Assembly: GCF_020523825.1 (NCBI RefSeq)
Contig: NZ_JAJALK010000012.1
Location: forward strand, 1 to 64,000
DNA length: 64,000 nt
Direction: 5' to 3'
Origin: Methylobacterium brachiatum
GTDB lineage: Bacteria > Pseudomonadota > Alphaproteobacteria > Rhizobiales > Beijerinckiaceae
Shown here: piece by piece, positions 1 to 7,801 of the stretch
Position numbering within the stretch: the first letter of the stretch is position 1
Layout of the letters: each line of letters starts with the position of its first letter
Notes under the pieces: generated by a model
What the model was told of the DNA's origin: nothing
The model's database searches: none
Seen by the model: the letters and a program-made list of their open reading frames with translations, nothing else
Translations under genes and position numbers: made by a program

Positions 1-283
1 GCGGTTGATCGGTCCGTCCAGCACGAACGGCGCGGCAATCCCGGACAGGCGCAGGCCCGCCACCAGGGTGGTGGTCTTCCAATGGCCGTGCGGCACGGGC
101 GAGCGCAACCGCTCTCCGCGCGGTGCGCGCCCGCGGGTGCGGGCCATGTTGGTCGCCGTCCAGGTCTCGTCGAGGAACACGAGGCGGCTGGGATCAAGGT
201 CGGGCTGGCTCTCAAACCACGCCTCGCGGGCAGCCTTCACGTCCGGGCGATCCTGCTCGGTCGCGTGAGCTGTCTTTTTTTGT
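1..283 (-). CDS. IS630-family transposase, orfB (DDE catalytic half, partial)
   Basis: The minus-strand frame offset by -1 from orfA reads KKTAHATEQDRPDVKAAREA and then SRLVFLDETWTATNM, which holds the first catalytic Asp of the IS630 DDE domain, followed by HGHWKTTTLVAGL. It has no start codon of its own near the junction and is open upstream of it. It is therefore most likely expressed as a fusion with orfA by -1 frameshifting at the A7 run (275-281). The rest of the domain, including the other two acidic residues, lies left of the window. Confidence 0.75.
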
Positions 284-617
284 ACGTCAGGCCGCGGGCG
301 TCGAGGAAGCTCCACAGGGTCCCCAGCCCGACCGTGAGCGCGTGTTCCTCCAACAGGCGGACCCGCATCTCCTCCAGGGTGATGTCGTCCCGCTCGGCGA
401 TCAGACGGCGCAGGAACGCCTCGTGCGGGTCGAGCTTGGAGCCGCGTGCCCGCCCTTGTGGTCGGGCCGCCACCGTCCCGGTCGTGGCCAGTGCCGTCAT
501 CCAGCGGACCGCCGTTGCGGCACCGACTCCGAAGCGCTTGGCCGCCTGCCGGCGCGAAGTCGAGCCTGCCGCATCCACGACACGCTCACGCAGATCCTGG
601 CTGTAGGGTCGGCCCAT
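237..617 (-). CDS. IS630-family transposase, orfA (N-terminal HTH half)
   Basis: The protein starts MGRPYSQDLRERV, the usual opening of IS630 transposases, and has a winged-helix/HTH region over roughly residues 1-60 (RRQAAKRFGVGAATAVRWM). It binds the element ends. I chose the ATG at 617 over the in-frame ATG at 644 because it matches the family start. The frame ends at 237, shortly after a TACAAAAAAAG run at 274-284. There a -1 slip would move ribosomes into the catalytic frame, so this product alone would be a DNA-binding fragment. Confidence 0.8.
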   Translation of the reverse strand: MGRPYSQDLRERVVDAAGSTSRRQAAKRFGVGAATAVRWMTALATTGTVAARPQGRARGSKLDPHEAFLRRLIAERDDITLEEMRVRLLEEHALTVGLGTLWSFLDARGLTYKKRQLTRPSRIART

Positions 618-750
618 GCTCTGCTCCTCATCTGGAGTGCGCAATGAATCAGCCCAACAGCCCCGCGTGAACCCCAGGCATCCGACTCAGCCCAAACCGA
701 AAGTGCTCTAGCCCGCGTCGATGTCCCGATCGTCGACCGGGAGCACCCAT

Positions 751-775
751 AAAAAAAGCCGCCCGAAGGCGGCTT
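751..775 (-). terminator. Rho-independent terminator of the atp F0 operon
   Basis: On the minus strand an 8-bp perfect stem (AAGCCGCC/GGCGGCTT, 756-763 with 768-775) closes a four-base UUCG-type loop and runs into seven T (751-757). It lies 27 bp after the atpF stop and before the IS element. This is the clearest intrinsic terminator in the window. Confidence 0.92.
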
Positions 776-802
776 ATGGTCGGTGTTTCCGCTCCCGGAC
801 GA

Positions 803-1291
803 TCAGGACCGGAGGCGGGTCCGGACCTCGCCGAGGCTGGCGCGGATCAGGCCCTGGGCAGCATCGCCTTGCAGCCGCTCGCGCAGGATCGTCTCGGACA
901 CCTTCACGGCGGCGTCGGCAGCGGCCGCGCGAACCTGGGCCTCGGCCTGGACTTCGGCCTGGGCGATCTTGGTCTCGGCGGCCTTGGTACGGCGAGCCAG
1001 GAAGTCGTCGAGCTTGCGGTGGCCCTCCTCGGCGGCGCGCTTGGCCTCCTCGCGGGCGCTGGCGATGATCGCCTCTGCTTCCTTCTCGGCCTCGGCGCGA
1101 CGGCGCTTGTAGTCGGCCAGCACGGTGGCGGCCTCCTCGCGCAGGCGCTTGGCCTCGTCGAGTTCGTGACGGACGCGGTTGGCGCGACCGTCGAGGCCCT
1201 TGGTCATCGCCGAGAAGGCACCCGCCTTCCAGGCGATACCCATGAAGATGAAGAACGCGACGGCGACCCAGAATTCGGCTTCGAGCAGCAT
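803..1291 (-). CDS. atpF: ATP synthase F0 subunit b
   Basis: A 162-residue peripheral-stalk subunit. One N-terminal membrane helix (about residues 5-24, AEFWVAVAFFIFMGIAW) is followed by a long charged, Ala-rich coiled coil, the normal b-subunit shape. It dimerises with b' and links the membrane a/c sector to F1. It is the last gene of the atpI-B-E-F'-F operon, 12 bp after atpF', and is followed by the terminator at 751-775. F1 genes are not in the window, as expected for alphaproteobacteria, where F0 and F1 form separate operons. Confidence 0.95.
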   Translation of the reverse strand: MLLEAEFWVAVAFFIFMGIAWKAGAFSAMTKGLDGRANRVRHELDEAKRLREEAATVLADYKRRRAEAEKEAEAIIASAREEAKRAAEEGHRKLDDFLARRTKAAETKIAQAEVQAEAQVRAAAADAAVKVSETILRERLQGDAAQGLIRASLGEVRTRLRS

Positions 1292-1303
1292 CGTGGGTTC
1301 CCG

Positions 1304-1882
1304 TTAATGTGCGGTGGCGTCGAGAGCGCGGTCGAGCGTCGCCGAATCGGGCGCCTGGCCCGTCAGGCGCTCGACGATGGCCGACGCGGCCTCGCCGGCG
1401 ATGCTGCGGACGTTGCCCATCGCGGCCTCGGTCCGGGCGCGGATCGTCGCCTCGGCAGTGGCGAGCTTCGCGTTCAGCTCCGTCTCGAGCGCCTTGCGCT
1501 TGGCGTCGGCCTCGGCGGCCAGCTCGTTCCGGGTGGTCTGGGCGATGTCGCGGGCCTTGCCCTGGGCATCGCGCAGGGCGGTCTCGTAGGCGATGCCGGC
1601 AGCGTCGGCCTCGGCCTTCATCGCCTGGGCCTGATCGAGATCGGCGCGCAGGCGCTCGGCGCGGGCATGCAGGATCGCCTGGATCCGCGGCAGCGCGACC
1701 TTGTCCATCAGGTAGTAGAGGAGACCGAAGGCCAGCGCGAGCCAGATCAGCTGCGACAGGAATCCGGAGGTCTCGAAGGGCGGGAAGGCGCCGCTATGCG
1801 CTTCGGCATGCTCGACATGGCCGGGCACGAGCTGCGTGTCGGCGCCCGGGGGCGGCGTGGTGAGGGGATTCGGCTGCGCCAT
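1304..1882 (-). CDS. atpG: ATP synthase F0 subunit b'
   Basis: A 192-residue b-type subunit with a longer N-terminal extension (about 40 residues, Pro-rich then acidic), one membrane helix (about residues 41-60, LSQLIWLALAFGLLYYLMDK) and a coiled coil. The Asp/Lys and Pro after the helix (DKVALPRI) are typical of b' in photosynthetic and alphaproteobacterial ATP synthases, which use a b/b' heterodimer. The gene is also named atpF2 or atpX. It lies 150 bp after atpE, and that gap carries strong hairpins. Confidence 0.93.
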   Translation of the reverse strand: MAQPNPLTTPPPGADTQLVPGHVEHAEAHSGAFPPFETSGFLSQLIWLALAFGLLYYLMDKVALPRIQAILHARAERLRADLDQAQAMKAEADAAGIAYETALRDAQGKARDIAQTTRNELAAEADAKRKALETELNAKLATAEATIRARTEAAMGNVRSIAGEAASAIVERLTGQAPDSATLDRALDATAH

Positions 1883-1912
1883 GAGACCGCTACACTGACA
1901 CCGTTCGCTTGG

Positions 1913-1970
1913 GTCACCGCCGACGCGGTGACGGAAGAAGGTGGACGCCTCGTTCGCGAAGCGCCCACCT
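1913..1970 (-). promoter_or_regulatory. Intercistronic stem-loops between atpE and atpF'
   Basis: Two inverted repeats lie in the 150-bp gap. One is a perfect 8-bp stem GTCACCGC/GCGGTGAC (1913-1920 with 1925-1932) with a 4-nt loop. The other pairs AGGTGG with CCACCT (1939-1944 with 1965-1970). No T-tract follows, so they look like RNA-stability or partial-attenuation structures rather than full terminators. Such structures could help make subunit c in excess over b and b'. That role is inference. Confidence 0.45.
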
Positions 1971-2032
1971 GGTGGTCGGGCGGTGAGAGCCCGGTGGAGG
2001 CCGCGTCGCCCGCGGCCCCCGGAGCGCGTCGA

Positions 2033-2260
2033 TCAGACGGCGAAGAGCAGCAGCAGCGCGATGAGCAGCGAGAAGATGCCCAGCGCCTCGGTCAGGGCGA
2101 AGCCCAGGAGCAGGGTGGCGCGCTGGCCGTCGGCCGCGGAGGGGTTGCGAAGGGCGCCGGCGAGGAACTGACCGAACAGGTTGCCGAGGCCGATGCCCGC
2201 ACCCGCCATGCCGAGGCAGGCGAGGCCGGCGCCGATGTACTTCGCAGCGACGGGATCCAT
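2033..2260 (-). CDS. atpE: ATP synthase F0 subunit c
   Basis: A 75-residue proteolipid of the rotor ring. Two hydrophobic helices flank a polar loop (ALRNPSAADGQR, about residues 36-47). The proton-carrying carboxylate is Glu58 in ALTEALGIF. Gly-rich packing (GMAGAGIGLGN) is present in helix 1. The ATG at 2260 gives a normal-length subunit c. It sits 107 bp after atpB and before the hairpin-rich gap, which fits its need for high expression. Confidence 0.96.
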   Translation of the reverse strand: MDPVAAKYIGAGLACLGMAGAGIGLGNLFGQFLAGALRNPSAADGQRATLLLGFALTEALGIFSLLIALLLLFAV

Positions 2261-2367
2261 GATAACTCCTGAGGTCTCTTCAGATCGAAACGTGCGGTGA
2301 CGTTCGCGGCGGGTGGAGCCGGCCAAACGGGGAGGCCGGGGTGAAGCTGAGCGGCCGGGGCGTGAGC

Positions 2368-3123
2368 CTAGTGGCCGGGGTGGAGCGCGTCGTTGAGGTA
2401 GATCGCCGTCAGCGTCGCGAAGACGTAGGCCTGAAGCGCCGCAACGAGGAACTCGAGAGCGGTGAGCGCGATCGTCAGGAACAGCGGAAGCGGCGATAGC
2501 ACGCTCCAGGCACCTGCGAGAAGAAGCTGGACCACGAAGAACGCGAAGATCTTCATCGCGATGTGGCCGGCGAGCACGTTGGCGAACAGACGCACCGACA
2601 GGCTGATCGGCCGGGAGATGAACGAGATGATCTCGATCGGCACCAGGATCGCCAGGAGCGGCTTCGGCACGCCCGACGGCACGAACAGGCCGAAGAAGTG
2701 GGTGCCGTGCTTCATCACGCCGTAGATCACCACGACCGAGATCACCAGGGCGGCGAGGCCGAAGGTGATGATCAGGTGGCTGGTCACCGCGAAGGCGTAG
2801 GGGATCATGCCGAACAGGTTCAGGATCAGCACGAACATGAACAGCGAGAAGACCAGCGGCATGAACCGCTTGCCGCCGTCGCCGGTGGCCTGGTGCAGCG
2901 TATCCGCGATGAATTCGTAGAAGATCTCGGCCAGAGACTGCATCCGCCCCGGCACAACCGAGCGCGAGGCCGTCGCCACCACGGTGATCAGCGCGATCAC
3001 CCCGACGGCGGCGAACATGTACAGAGCGGATTGTGTGAAGGCGAGTTGCTGATGGCCGATATGGCCCAGCGATACGAGCGGCTTCAGCTCGAACTGATGG
3101 ATCGGGTCGATCGTGACCGCCAT
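2368..3123 (-). CDS. atpB: ATP synthase F0 subunit a
   Basis: A 251-residue polytopic membrane subunit forming the proton half-channels next to the c ring. The essential Arg is seen in SLSVRLFANVLAGH (Arg178, equivalent to E. coli Arg210), with the conserved Asn182 and the family-typical LNLFGMIPYAF segment near residue 102. It opens with MAVTIDPIHQFELKPL, a common alphaproteobacterial start. It is the second gene of the F0 operon, 73 bp after atpI. Confidence 0.97.
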   Translation of the reverse strand: MAVTIDPIHQFELKPLVSLGHIGHQQLAFTQSALYMFAAVGVIALITVVATASRSVVPGRMQSLAEIFYEFIADTLHQATGDGGKRFMPLVFSLFMFVLILNLFGMIPYAFAVTSHLIITFGLAALVISVVVIYGVMKHGTHFFGLFVPSGVPKPLLAILVPIEIISFISRPISLSVRLFANVLAGHIAMKIFAFFVVQLLLAGAWSVLSPLPLFLTIALTALEFLVAALQAYVFATLTAIYLNDALHPGH

Positions 3124-3196
3124 TCCCGCTTCCGCCCCTCTTGATCCGGCGCATCGACAGCGTCGATCGCCTCAAACCTCTATCGACCGGCGTGCC

Positions 3197-3571
3197 TTAT
3201 GGCTCTTGCCCGTCGCCTCGTCCGGGACGCGTGCCGGCAAAACCTGACACCCGCATCACGTTGTAGATCCCCGCCACGAACCCCAGCATCAGGAGGACGA
3301 TCAGGCCCCAGGGTTTCGTCCCGAAGACATGATCGACGATCCAGCCGAGTATGCCCCCCGCGATCACGCCCGCGACGAACTCCGTGGAGATCGTCATGGC
3401 CTGGCCAAGCGAGGAGGGCCCGGCAGCCCGAGGCCGCAAGGAAGGATCGGGAGCGGCTTGCGGACGCTTCCGTTCGATCTGCGTCTCGAGACGTCTGAGC
3501 CTCGCGGAGAGTTCGCTGTCCGTCGGCGTTCCCTCGGTCCCGTTCCCGTCCCTGGAATCGTCGCCGTTCAC
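3197..3571 (-). CDS. atpI: ATP synthase accessory protein AtpI/AtpZ family
   Basis: A 124-residue protein with a charged N-terminal half and two membrane helices (about residues 60-80, FVAGVIAGGILGWIVDHVFG, and 88-108, GLIVLLMLGFVAGIYNVMRV). The Gly-rich first helix and its position first in the F0 operon match AtpI, which assists c-ring assembly and may take part in Mg2+ handling. The start at 3571 is the in-frame ATG that leaves a short leader. A downstream start would also keep both helices. Confidence 0.88.
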   Translation of the reverse strand: MNGDDSRDGNGTEGTPTDSELSARLRRLETQIERKRPQAAPDPSLRPRAAGPSSLGQAMTISTEFVAGVIAGGILGWIVDHVFGTKPWGLIVLLMLGFVAGIYNVMRVSGFAGTRPGRGDGQEP

Positions 3572-3759
3572 GGCTGAAACTCACAGGGCGGGAGGATCTG
3601 AAACCGGCTGGACGCCCCCATCAAGCGGGCGCACCATAGTTTCGCCTATCTTGGGTGTCAAGGCGACGCCGATACAGAGCAAGTCGTTGATTTTGATCTG
3701 CTTTTCCGGTTTTTGGGCCAGCGTGGCAGCGGTGCTTCGCGCAACGTGCCACAGACACA

Positions 3760-4404
3760 TCAGGCGCCCAGGATCGGCTTGATCACCTTCTCCATGCCGT
3801 CGATCGTCATCTCGCCGGTGTAGCGCTCGCCGTTGATGAAGAAGGTCGGCGTCGAATCCACCTTGAGAACGTCCAGCCCGCGCTGCTTCACGGCGTTGAC
3901 CGCGCCGTAGACCTTCTGGTCCTTCAGGCAGGCCTCGAACGTGTCCTTGGTGTAGCCGGCCTGCCGGAGCATCTGCTCCAGGGCATCGACCGGCTTCGGC
4001 GTGAAGGCCCAGGCCGGCTGCTGGTCGAACAGCAGGTCGGTGATCGGGTAATACTTAGCATCGCCCTGGCAGCGCGCCAGCATGAAGGCGGCGGTGGCCA
4101 GCGGGTCGAGCGGGAATTCGCGCAGGGTGAAGCGCACCTTGCCGGTATCGATGTAGCGCTCCTTGAGCACCGGCCAGGTGGTGCGGTGGAAGGCGGCGCA
4201 GTGCGAGCAGGTCATCGAGGCGTATTCGATGATCGTGCACTTGGCGTCCGCCGGACCGAGCCAGACATCCCCGAGCGGGCCGGGCTGCATCAAGGCCGCC
4301 AGGTCGGCGTTCTGGGCCCAGGCCGAGCGCGCCAGGTAGGGGAGGGCGAGGCCGGCGCCGAGCGCGAGGCCGGTGAACTTGAGAGCGTCGCGTCGCGTGG
4401 TCAT
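3760..4404 (-). CDS. DsbA-family thiol:disulfide oxidoreductase, exported
   Basis: A 214-residue thioredoxin-fold protein. It begins MTTRRDALKFTGLALGAGLA, a twin-arginine signal, with likely cleavage after AWA near residue 30. The active site is C66-S-H-C69 in ASMTCSHCAAFH, the CxxC of the DsbA/Com1 (thioredoxin_4) group, and a cis-Pro motif (STPTFF) lies near residue 185. It should act on disulfides in the periplasm. The ATG at 4404 was chosen over an in-frame start at 4488 because it begins exactly at the signal peptide. The next gene in the same direction is the DUF721 protein. Confidence 0.9.
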   Translation of the reverse strand: MTTRRDALKFTGLALGAGLALPYLARSAWAQNADLAALMQPGPLGDVWLGPADAKCTIIEYASMTCSHCAAFHRTTWPVLKERYIDTGKVRFTLREFPLDPLATAAFMLARCQGDAKYYPITDLLFDQQPAWAFTPKPVDALEQMLRQAGYTKDTFEACLKDQKVYGAVNAVKQRGLDVLKVDSTPTFFINGERYTGEMTIDGMEKVIKPILGA

Positions 4405-4518
4405 GGGCAGGCTCCGCCGAATTCGTCGGTCTTGGCGTCTTAGGCTTGGCGTCCCGGTTCGGGTACTCGGGCGCGGCTGTCCTGGCAAGGCGACGCAATC
4501 GCCACCGAAACCTGATGC

Positions 4519-5001
4519 TTAGCGCTCCGGCCGAGTCGCCACGGCCGCGATCCCGAGCCGGTCCAGGGCGGCACGCAGGCCGTCATCGTCGATCGCCGCC
4601 ACCGCGCGCTTGACCTCGACGGCCCGGGACGGATCGATGCCGGTGCGCGGCGCCGGCCGGCCGCCGCGGCCGACCCGGTCCTGCTGCAGCACGATGCGCG
4701 AGACGCAGGCCCAACCGTAATGCGCGTTGATGCGCTGGATCACCACCGGCGCCAGATGCTGGAGCTCGATGGCGAAAACGCCCTCGACCCGGACCACCAG
4801 CGTCCCGGATTCCGGTGCGTCGGAATCCTTGCGGCGACGCTTGGGCCATTCGAGTTTCGAGGGCCGGCAGTAGCGGGCCAGCCGCTCGCCCACGATCTCC
4901 GGCCAGGCGGCCAGGATGTCGGTCGACGCGAAGCCCTGCGCCGCGAAGGCCGGCCCGATGCAGCTCTCAATCAGCTCGGCCAACGGTTTGACGCGCGCCA
5001 T
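4519..5001 (-). CDS. DUF721 / DciA-family protein
   Basis: About 160 residues with the DUF721 core: MARVKPLAELIESCIGPAF, then ILAAWPEIVGERLARYCRPSKLEW and later LVVRVEGVFAIELQHLAPVVIQRIN. DciA-type DUF721 proteins load the replicative helicase DnaB in bacteria without DnaC. Whether this member does so is inference from the family. The ATG at 5001 is preferred, with GAGG about 12 bp upstream, but a GTG at 5028 would add nine residues. It is divergent from mutY, 131 bp away. Confidence 0.8.
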   Translation of the reverse strand: MARVKPLAELIESCIGPAFAAQGFASTDILAAWPEIVGERLARYCRPSKLEWPKRRRKDSDAPESGTLVVRVEGVFAIELQHLAPVVIQRINAHYGWACVSRIVLQQDRVGRGGRPAPRTGIDPSRAVEVKRAVAAIDDDGLRAALDRLGIAAVATRPER

Positions 5002-5132
5002 GGTGCTTCGGGCCTCGCCATCCTTCACGTGAGTCGCACGAGGTTAGCGCAGCTTCGTTGACGAAGGGAGCACGAGCCCGGCGTTTCGCGGCCCTATGAT
5101 CGTCCGGCCCCGCCTTGTATGCAGCCTCGCCC

Positions 5133-6473
5133 ATGCCGCCCTGCCCAGCCCCGGATCCCGGGTCCGCCCCCGGACCCCGCGCCGACGACCTGCTCGCCTG
5201 GTACGACCGGCACCGGCGGGTCCTGCCCTGGCGCGCGCTCGCCGGCATAACGCCCGATCCGTACCGGGTCTGGCTCTCGGAGGTGATGCTGCAGCAGACC
5301 ACGATCGCAGCGGTGCGACCGTATTTCGAGCGTTTCCTGGCCCGGTTCCCGGACGTCAGCGCGCTGGCCGAGGCCCCCGAGGAAGCGGTGATGTCGGCCT
5401 GGGCCGGGCTCGGCTACTATTCCCGGGCGCGCAACCTCCATGCCTGCGCGAAGGCGGTGGCGGCTGCGGGCCGCTTCCCCGACACGGCCGAGGGCCTGCG
5501 CAAGCTTCCGGGCATCGGCGCCTACACGGCCGGGGCGATCGCCGCGATCGCGTTCGAGCGGGCGGAGGCCGCGGTCGACGGCAATGTCGAGCGGGTTCTG
5601 AGCCGAGTCTTCGCCGTGGAGGCGCCGCTGCCCGGCAGCCGCCCGGAGATCCGCCGGCTGACCCAGGCCCTGGTGCCGCATGACCGGCCCGGCGACTTCG
5701 CGCAGGCGCTCATGGATCTCGGCGCGACGATCTGCACGCCCAAACGCCCCGCCTGCGCCCTCTGCCCCTGGATGCTGCCCTGCCAGGCGCGGGCGCGCGG
5801 CACGCAGGACACGTTCCCGCGCAAGATCAAGGTCGCCAAGGGGGCGCTGCGCCGCGGGGCGGCCTTCGTGGCGATCCGCAGCGGCGACGAGGCGGTCCTG
5901 CTGCGGACCCGCCCGCCGGAGGGGCTGCTGGGAAACATGGCGGAGCCGCCGGGCAGTGCCTGGGAGCCGGATTACGACGTCGCGGCGGCCCTGCTGGATG
6001 CGCCGATCGACGCCCGCTGGAAGCGCCTGCCGGGGCTCGTCCGCCACGGCTTCACGCATTTCCCGCTAGAGCTGACCGTGTTCTCGGCGCGGGTCGCGCT
6101 CTCGACCCCGACGCCGCCCGGCATGCGCTTCACCCCGCGCACCGCTTTGGACGAGGAGCCGCTGCCCGGCCTGATGCGCAAGGTGCTGGCCCACGCCTTC
6201 GACCCGAAGCCGGAGCCCGAGAAGAAGCCGCGCGGTCGCCCGAAGAAGGAGCCGCCGGCGATGCCGCTACTCGCGGCCATGGAGGCGCCGATCTCGATGG
6301 AAGATCCGGAGCCGCGCCCGAGCGTGCGCGCGGTGCCCAAGCCCCGGCCCAAGCCGGCACCCGAGCCGCCGCCGGAGATGGACGATTTCCTGGATGCCGA
6401 GCCGGAGGCGCCCGTCGCGCCGCCACGCGCCCGGCCGACGCCGCGCCGACCGGGCGCCGCGCGACGTCGCTAG
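5133..6473 (+). CDS. mutY: Adenine DNA glycosylase MutY with long basic/proline tail
   Basis: Removes A mispaired with 8-oxoguanine. Catalytic Glu50 lies in WLSEVMLQQTT, the helix-hairpin-helix is LRKLPGIGAYTAGAI, and the catalytic Asp is in VDGNVERVL near residue 150. The [4Fe-4S] ligands follow C-X6-C-X2-C-X5-C (CTPKRPACALCPWMLPC). A C-terminal NUDIX-like domain ends near residue 345. Beyond it are roughly 95 residues rich in Pro, Lys and Arg, including the AT-hook-like RGRPKKE, which is unusual for MutY. The first in-frame start (TTG, 5115) was passed over for the ATG at 5133. Confidence 0.95.
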   Translation: MPPCPAPDPGSAPGPRADDLLAWYDRHRRVLPWRALAGITPDPYRVWLSEVMLQQTTIAAVRPYFERFLARFPDVSALAEAPEEAVMSAWAGLGYYSRARNLHACAKAVAAAGRFPDTAEGLRKLPGIGAYTAGAIAAIAFERAEAAVDGNVERVLSRVFAVEAPLPGSRPEIRRLTQALVPHDRPGDFAQALMDLGATICTPKRPACALCPWMLPCQARARGTQDTFPRKIKVAKGALRRGAAFVAIRSGDEAVLLRTRPPEGLLGNMAEPPGSAWEPDYDVAAALLDAPIDARWKRLPGLVRHGFTHFPLELTVFSARVALSTPTPPGMRFTPRTALDEEPLPGLMRKVLAHAFDPKPEPEKKPRGRPKKEPPAMPLLAAMEAPISMEDPEPRPSVRAVPKPRPKPAPEPPPEMDDFLDAEPEAPVAPPRARPTPRRPGAARRR

Positions 6474-6493
6474 CTCTGAGGGACCAGGTTCCC

Positions 6494-6581
6494 AAAGGGC
6501 GAGCCCTTTGGTGGGGTTCGGGGCAAGGCCCCGAGGCCTTTGCAGGGCTCTGCCCTGCACCCGCCAAAGGGCGAGCCCTTT
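6494..6581. repeat. Multi-hairpin intergenic repeat element (REP-like)
   Basis: Between the convergent mutY and ccrM genes the same 16-bp palindrome AAAGGGCGAGCCCTTT occurs twice (6494-6509 and 6566-6581). Two further hairpins lie between them: CGGGGCAAGGCCCCG near 6519-6533 and GCAGGGCTCTGCCCTGC at 6542-6558. The four-hairpin layout looks like a dispersed REP-type element. It could also act as a two-way transcription stop for both genes. The genome-wide copy number cannot be seen from this window. Confidence 0.75.
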
Positions 6582-6610
6582 GGGATCTCGTGACCAGCAG
6601 GGAGAACGGC

Positions 6611-7801
6611 TCAGCCGTTCGCCATCGCCTGGCGCAGTCCGGCCCGGTAGCTGTCGATGACAACCGGCTTGCCGGAGCGCTCGACGTGCCAGAAGGTCCA
6701 GCCGTTGCAGGCCGGGAGCCCCTGGACCAGGGCACCGATCTTGTGGATCGAGCCGATGACCAGGCCGTTGTCGAGCTGGCCGTCCGGACGCACCGTGGCG
6801 CGGAACCGGCGGCGCTCGTCGGTGACGATCTCGCCGGGGCGGATATGCCCGGCCTCGATCACCGAGAGGAACGGCACCCGCGGCTCGGCCCGCTTGGTCG
6901 GCGCCACCATGAGGGCGGCCTTCGACAGCGGCTGGACGGCGGCGATCCGCTCCATCGCGGCCTTCGCGTAGGTGGCCTCGCGCTCGATGCCGATGAACCG
7001 CCGGCCGAGGCGCTTGGCGACTGCGCCGGTGGTGCCGGTGCCGAAGAACGGATCGAGCACCACGTCGCCGGGATTGGTCGCCGCCATCAGGGTGCGGGCG
7101 AGCAGGGCTTCGGGCTTCTGGGTCGGGTGGACCTTGTGGCCCTCCGCATCCTTCAGCCGCTCCTCGCCGGTGCAGAGCGGGATGAACCAGTCCGAGCGCA
7201 TCTGGAGGTCTTCGTTGCCTCCCTTCAGCGCGTCGTAATGGAAGGTGTAGCCCTTCGACTCCGCCGAGCGCGAGGCCCAGATCAGGGTCTCGTGGGCGTT
7301 GGTGAAGCGCTTGCCGCGGAAGTTCGGCATCGGGTTGGCCTTGCGCCACACGATGTCGTTGAGGATCCAGTAACCGAGATCCTGCAACGCGCTCCCGACC
7401 CGGAAGATGTTGTGGTACGACCCGATCACCCAGAGGGTCGCGTTCGGCTTCATGACGCGCCGGCAGGCGGCGAGCCAGTCCCGCGTGAAGGCGTCGTAGG
7501 CCTCGAAGGTCGCGAACTTGTCCCAGTCGTCGTCGACCGCGTCGACACGGCTCTGGTCCGGACGCAGCAGGCCGGCTTCGCCGAGCTGCAGGTTGTAGGG
7601 CGGATCGGCGAAGACGCAGTCGACGCTGGAAGCCGGCAGCGCGTTCATGGCCGAGATGCAATCCCCGACCAACACTTGGTCGAGGGGGAGGGGACGCTGG
7701 GTGGGTACGAGACCCATCCGTGGCGCCGACGCGGGCCGCCCGGCACGCGAGACCTGTTTCCGGGCGACGGCGTCGGCAGCCACGGTACGCGGGGAAGCCA
7801 T
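6611..7801 (-). CDS. ccrM: CcrM-type DNA adenine methyltransferase (GANTC)
   Basis: A 396-residue beta-class N6-adenine methyltransferase. The catalytic DPPY (about residues 66-69, FADPPYNLQL) precedes the SAM-binding FFGTGTTG (about 252-259). The C-terminal domain (about residues 300-396, PFLSVIEAGHIRPGEIVTDE onward) is the CcrM-specific DNA-recognition part. CcrM methylates GANTC late in the cell cycle in alphaproteobacteria and is normally driven by CtrA. No TTAA-N7-TTAA CtrA box was found just upstream. The ATG at 7801 was preferred over an in-frame GTG at 7810. Confidence 0.96.
   Translation of the reverse strand: MASPRTVAADAVARKQVSRAGRPASAPRMGLVPTQRPLPLDQVLVGDCISAMNALPASSVDCVFADPPYNLQLGEAGLLRPDQSRVDAVDDDWDKFATFEAYDAFTRDWLAACRRVMKPNATLWVIGSYHNIFRVGSALQDLGYWILNDIVWRKANPMPNFRGKRFTNAHETLIWASRSAESKGYTFHYDALKGGNEDLQMRSDWFIPLCTGEERLKDAEGHKVHPTQKPEALLARTLMAATNPGDVVLDPFFGTGTTGAVAKRLGRRFIGIEREATYAKAAMERIAAVQPLSKAALMVAPTKRAEPRVPFLSVIEAGHIRPGEIVTDERRRFRATVRPDGQLDNGLVIGSIHKIGALVQGLPACNGWTFWHVERSGKPVVIDSYRAGLRQAMANG

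Larger units (their letters stand above)
1..710 (-). mobile_element. IS630-family insertion sequence, one end (continues past the left edge)
   Basis: Two overlapping transposase frames read on the minus strand, an HTH-bearing orfA and a DDE-type orfB, joined at a run of seven A. The outer end is inferred, not proven. IS630 elements insert at TA, and a TA at 709-710 is followed on the minus strand by GAGCACTTTCGG, a plausible terminal-repeat start. The other terminal repeat lies outside the window, so the boundary cannot be confirmed here. The element sits downstream of the atp operon terminator and disrupts nothing visible. Confidence 0.75.

Noticed and set aside
776..2272. A long plus-strand frame opposite the atp genes
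   Set aside because: It is antisense to conserved atpF, atpG and atpE and has low-complexity Gly/Arg/Leu content, as expected from the third-position GC bias of the real genes.
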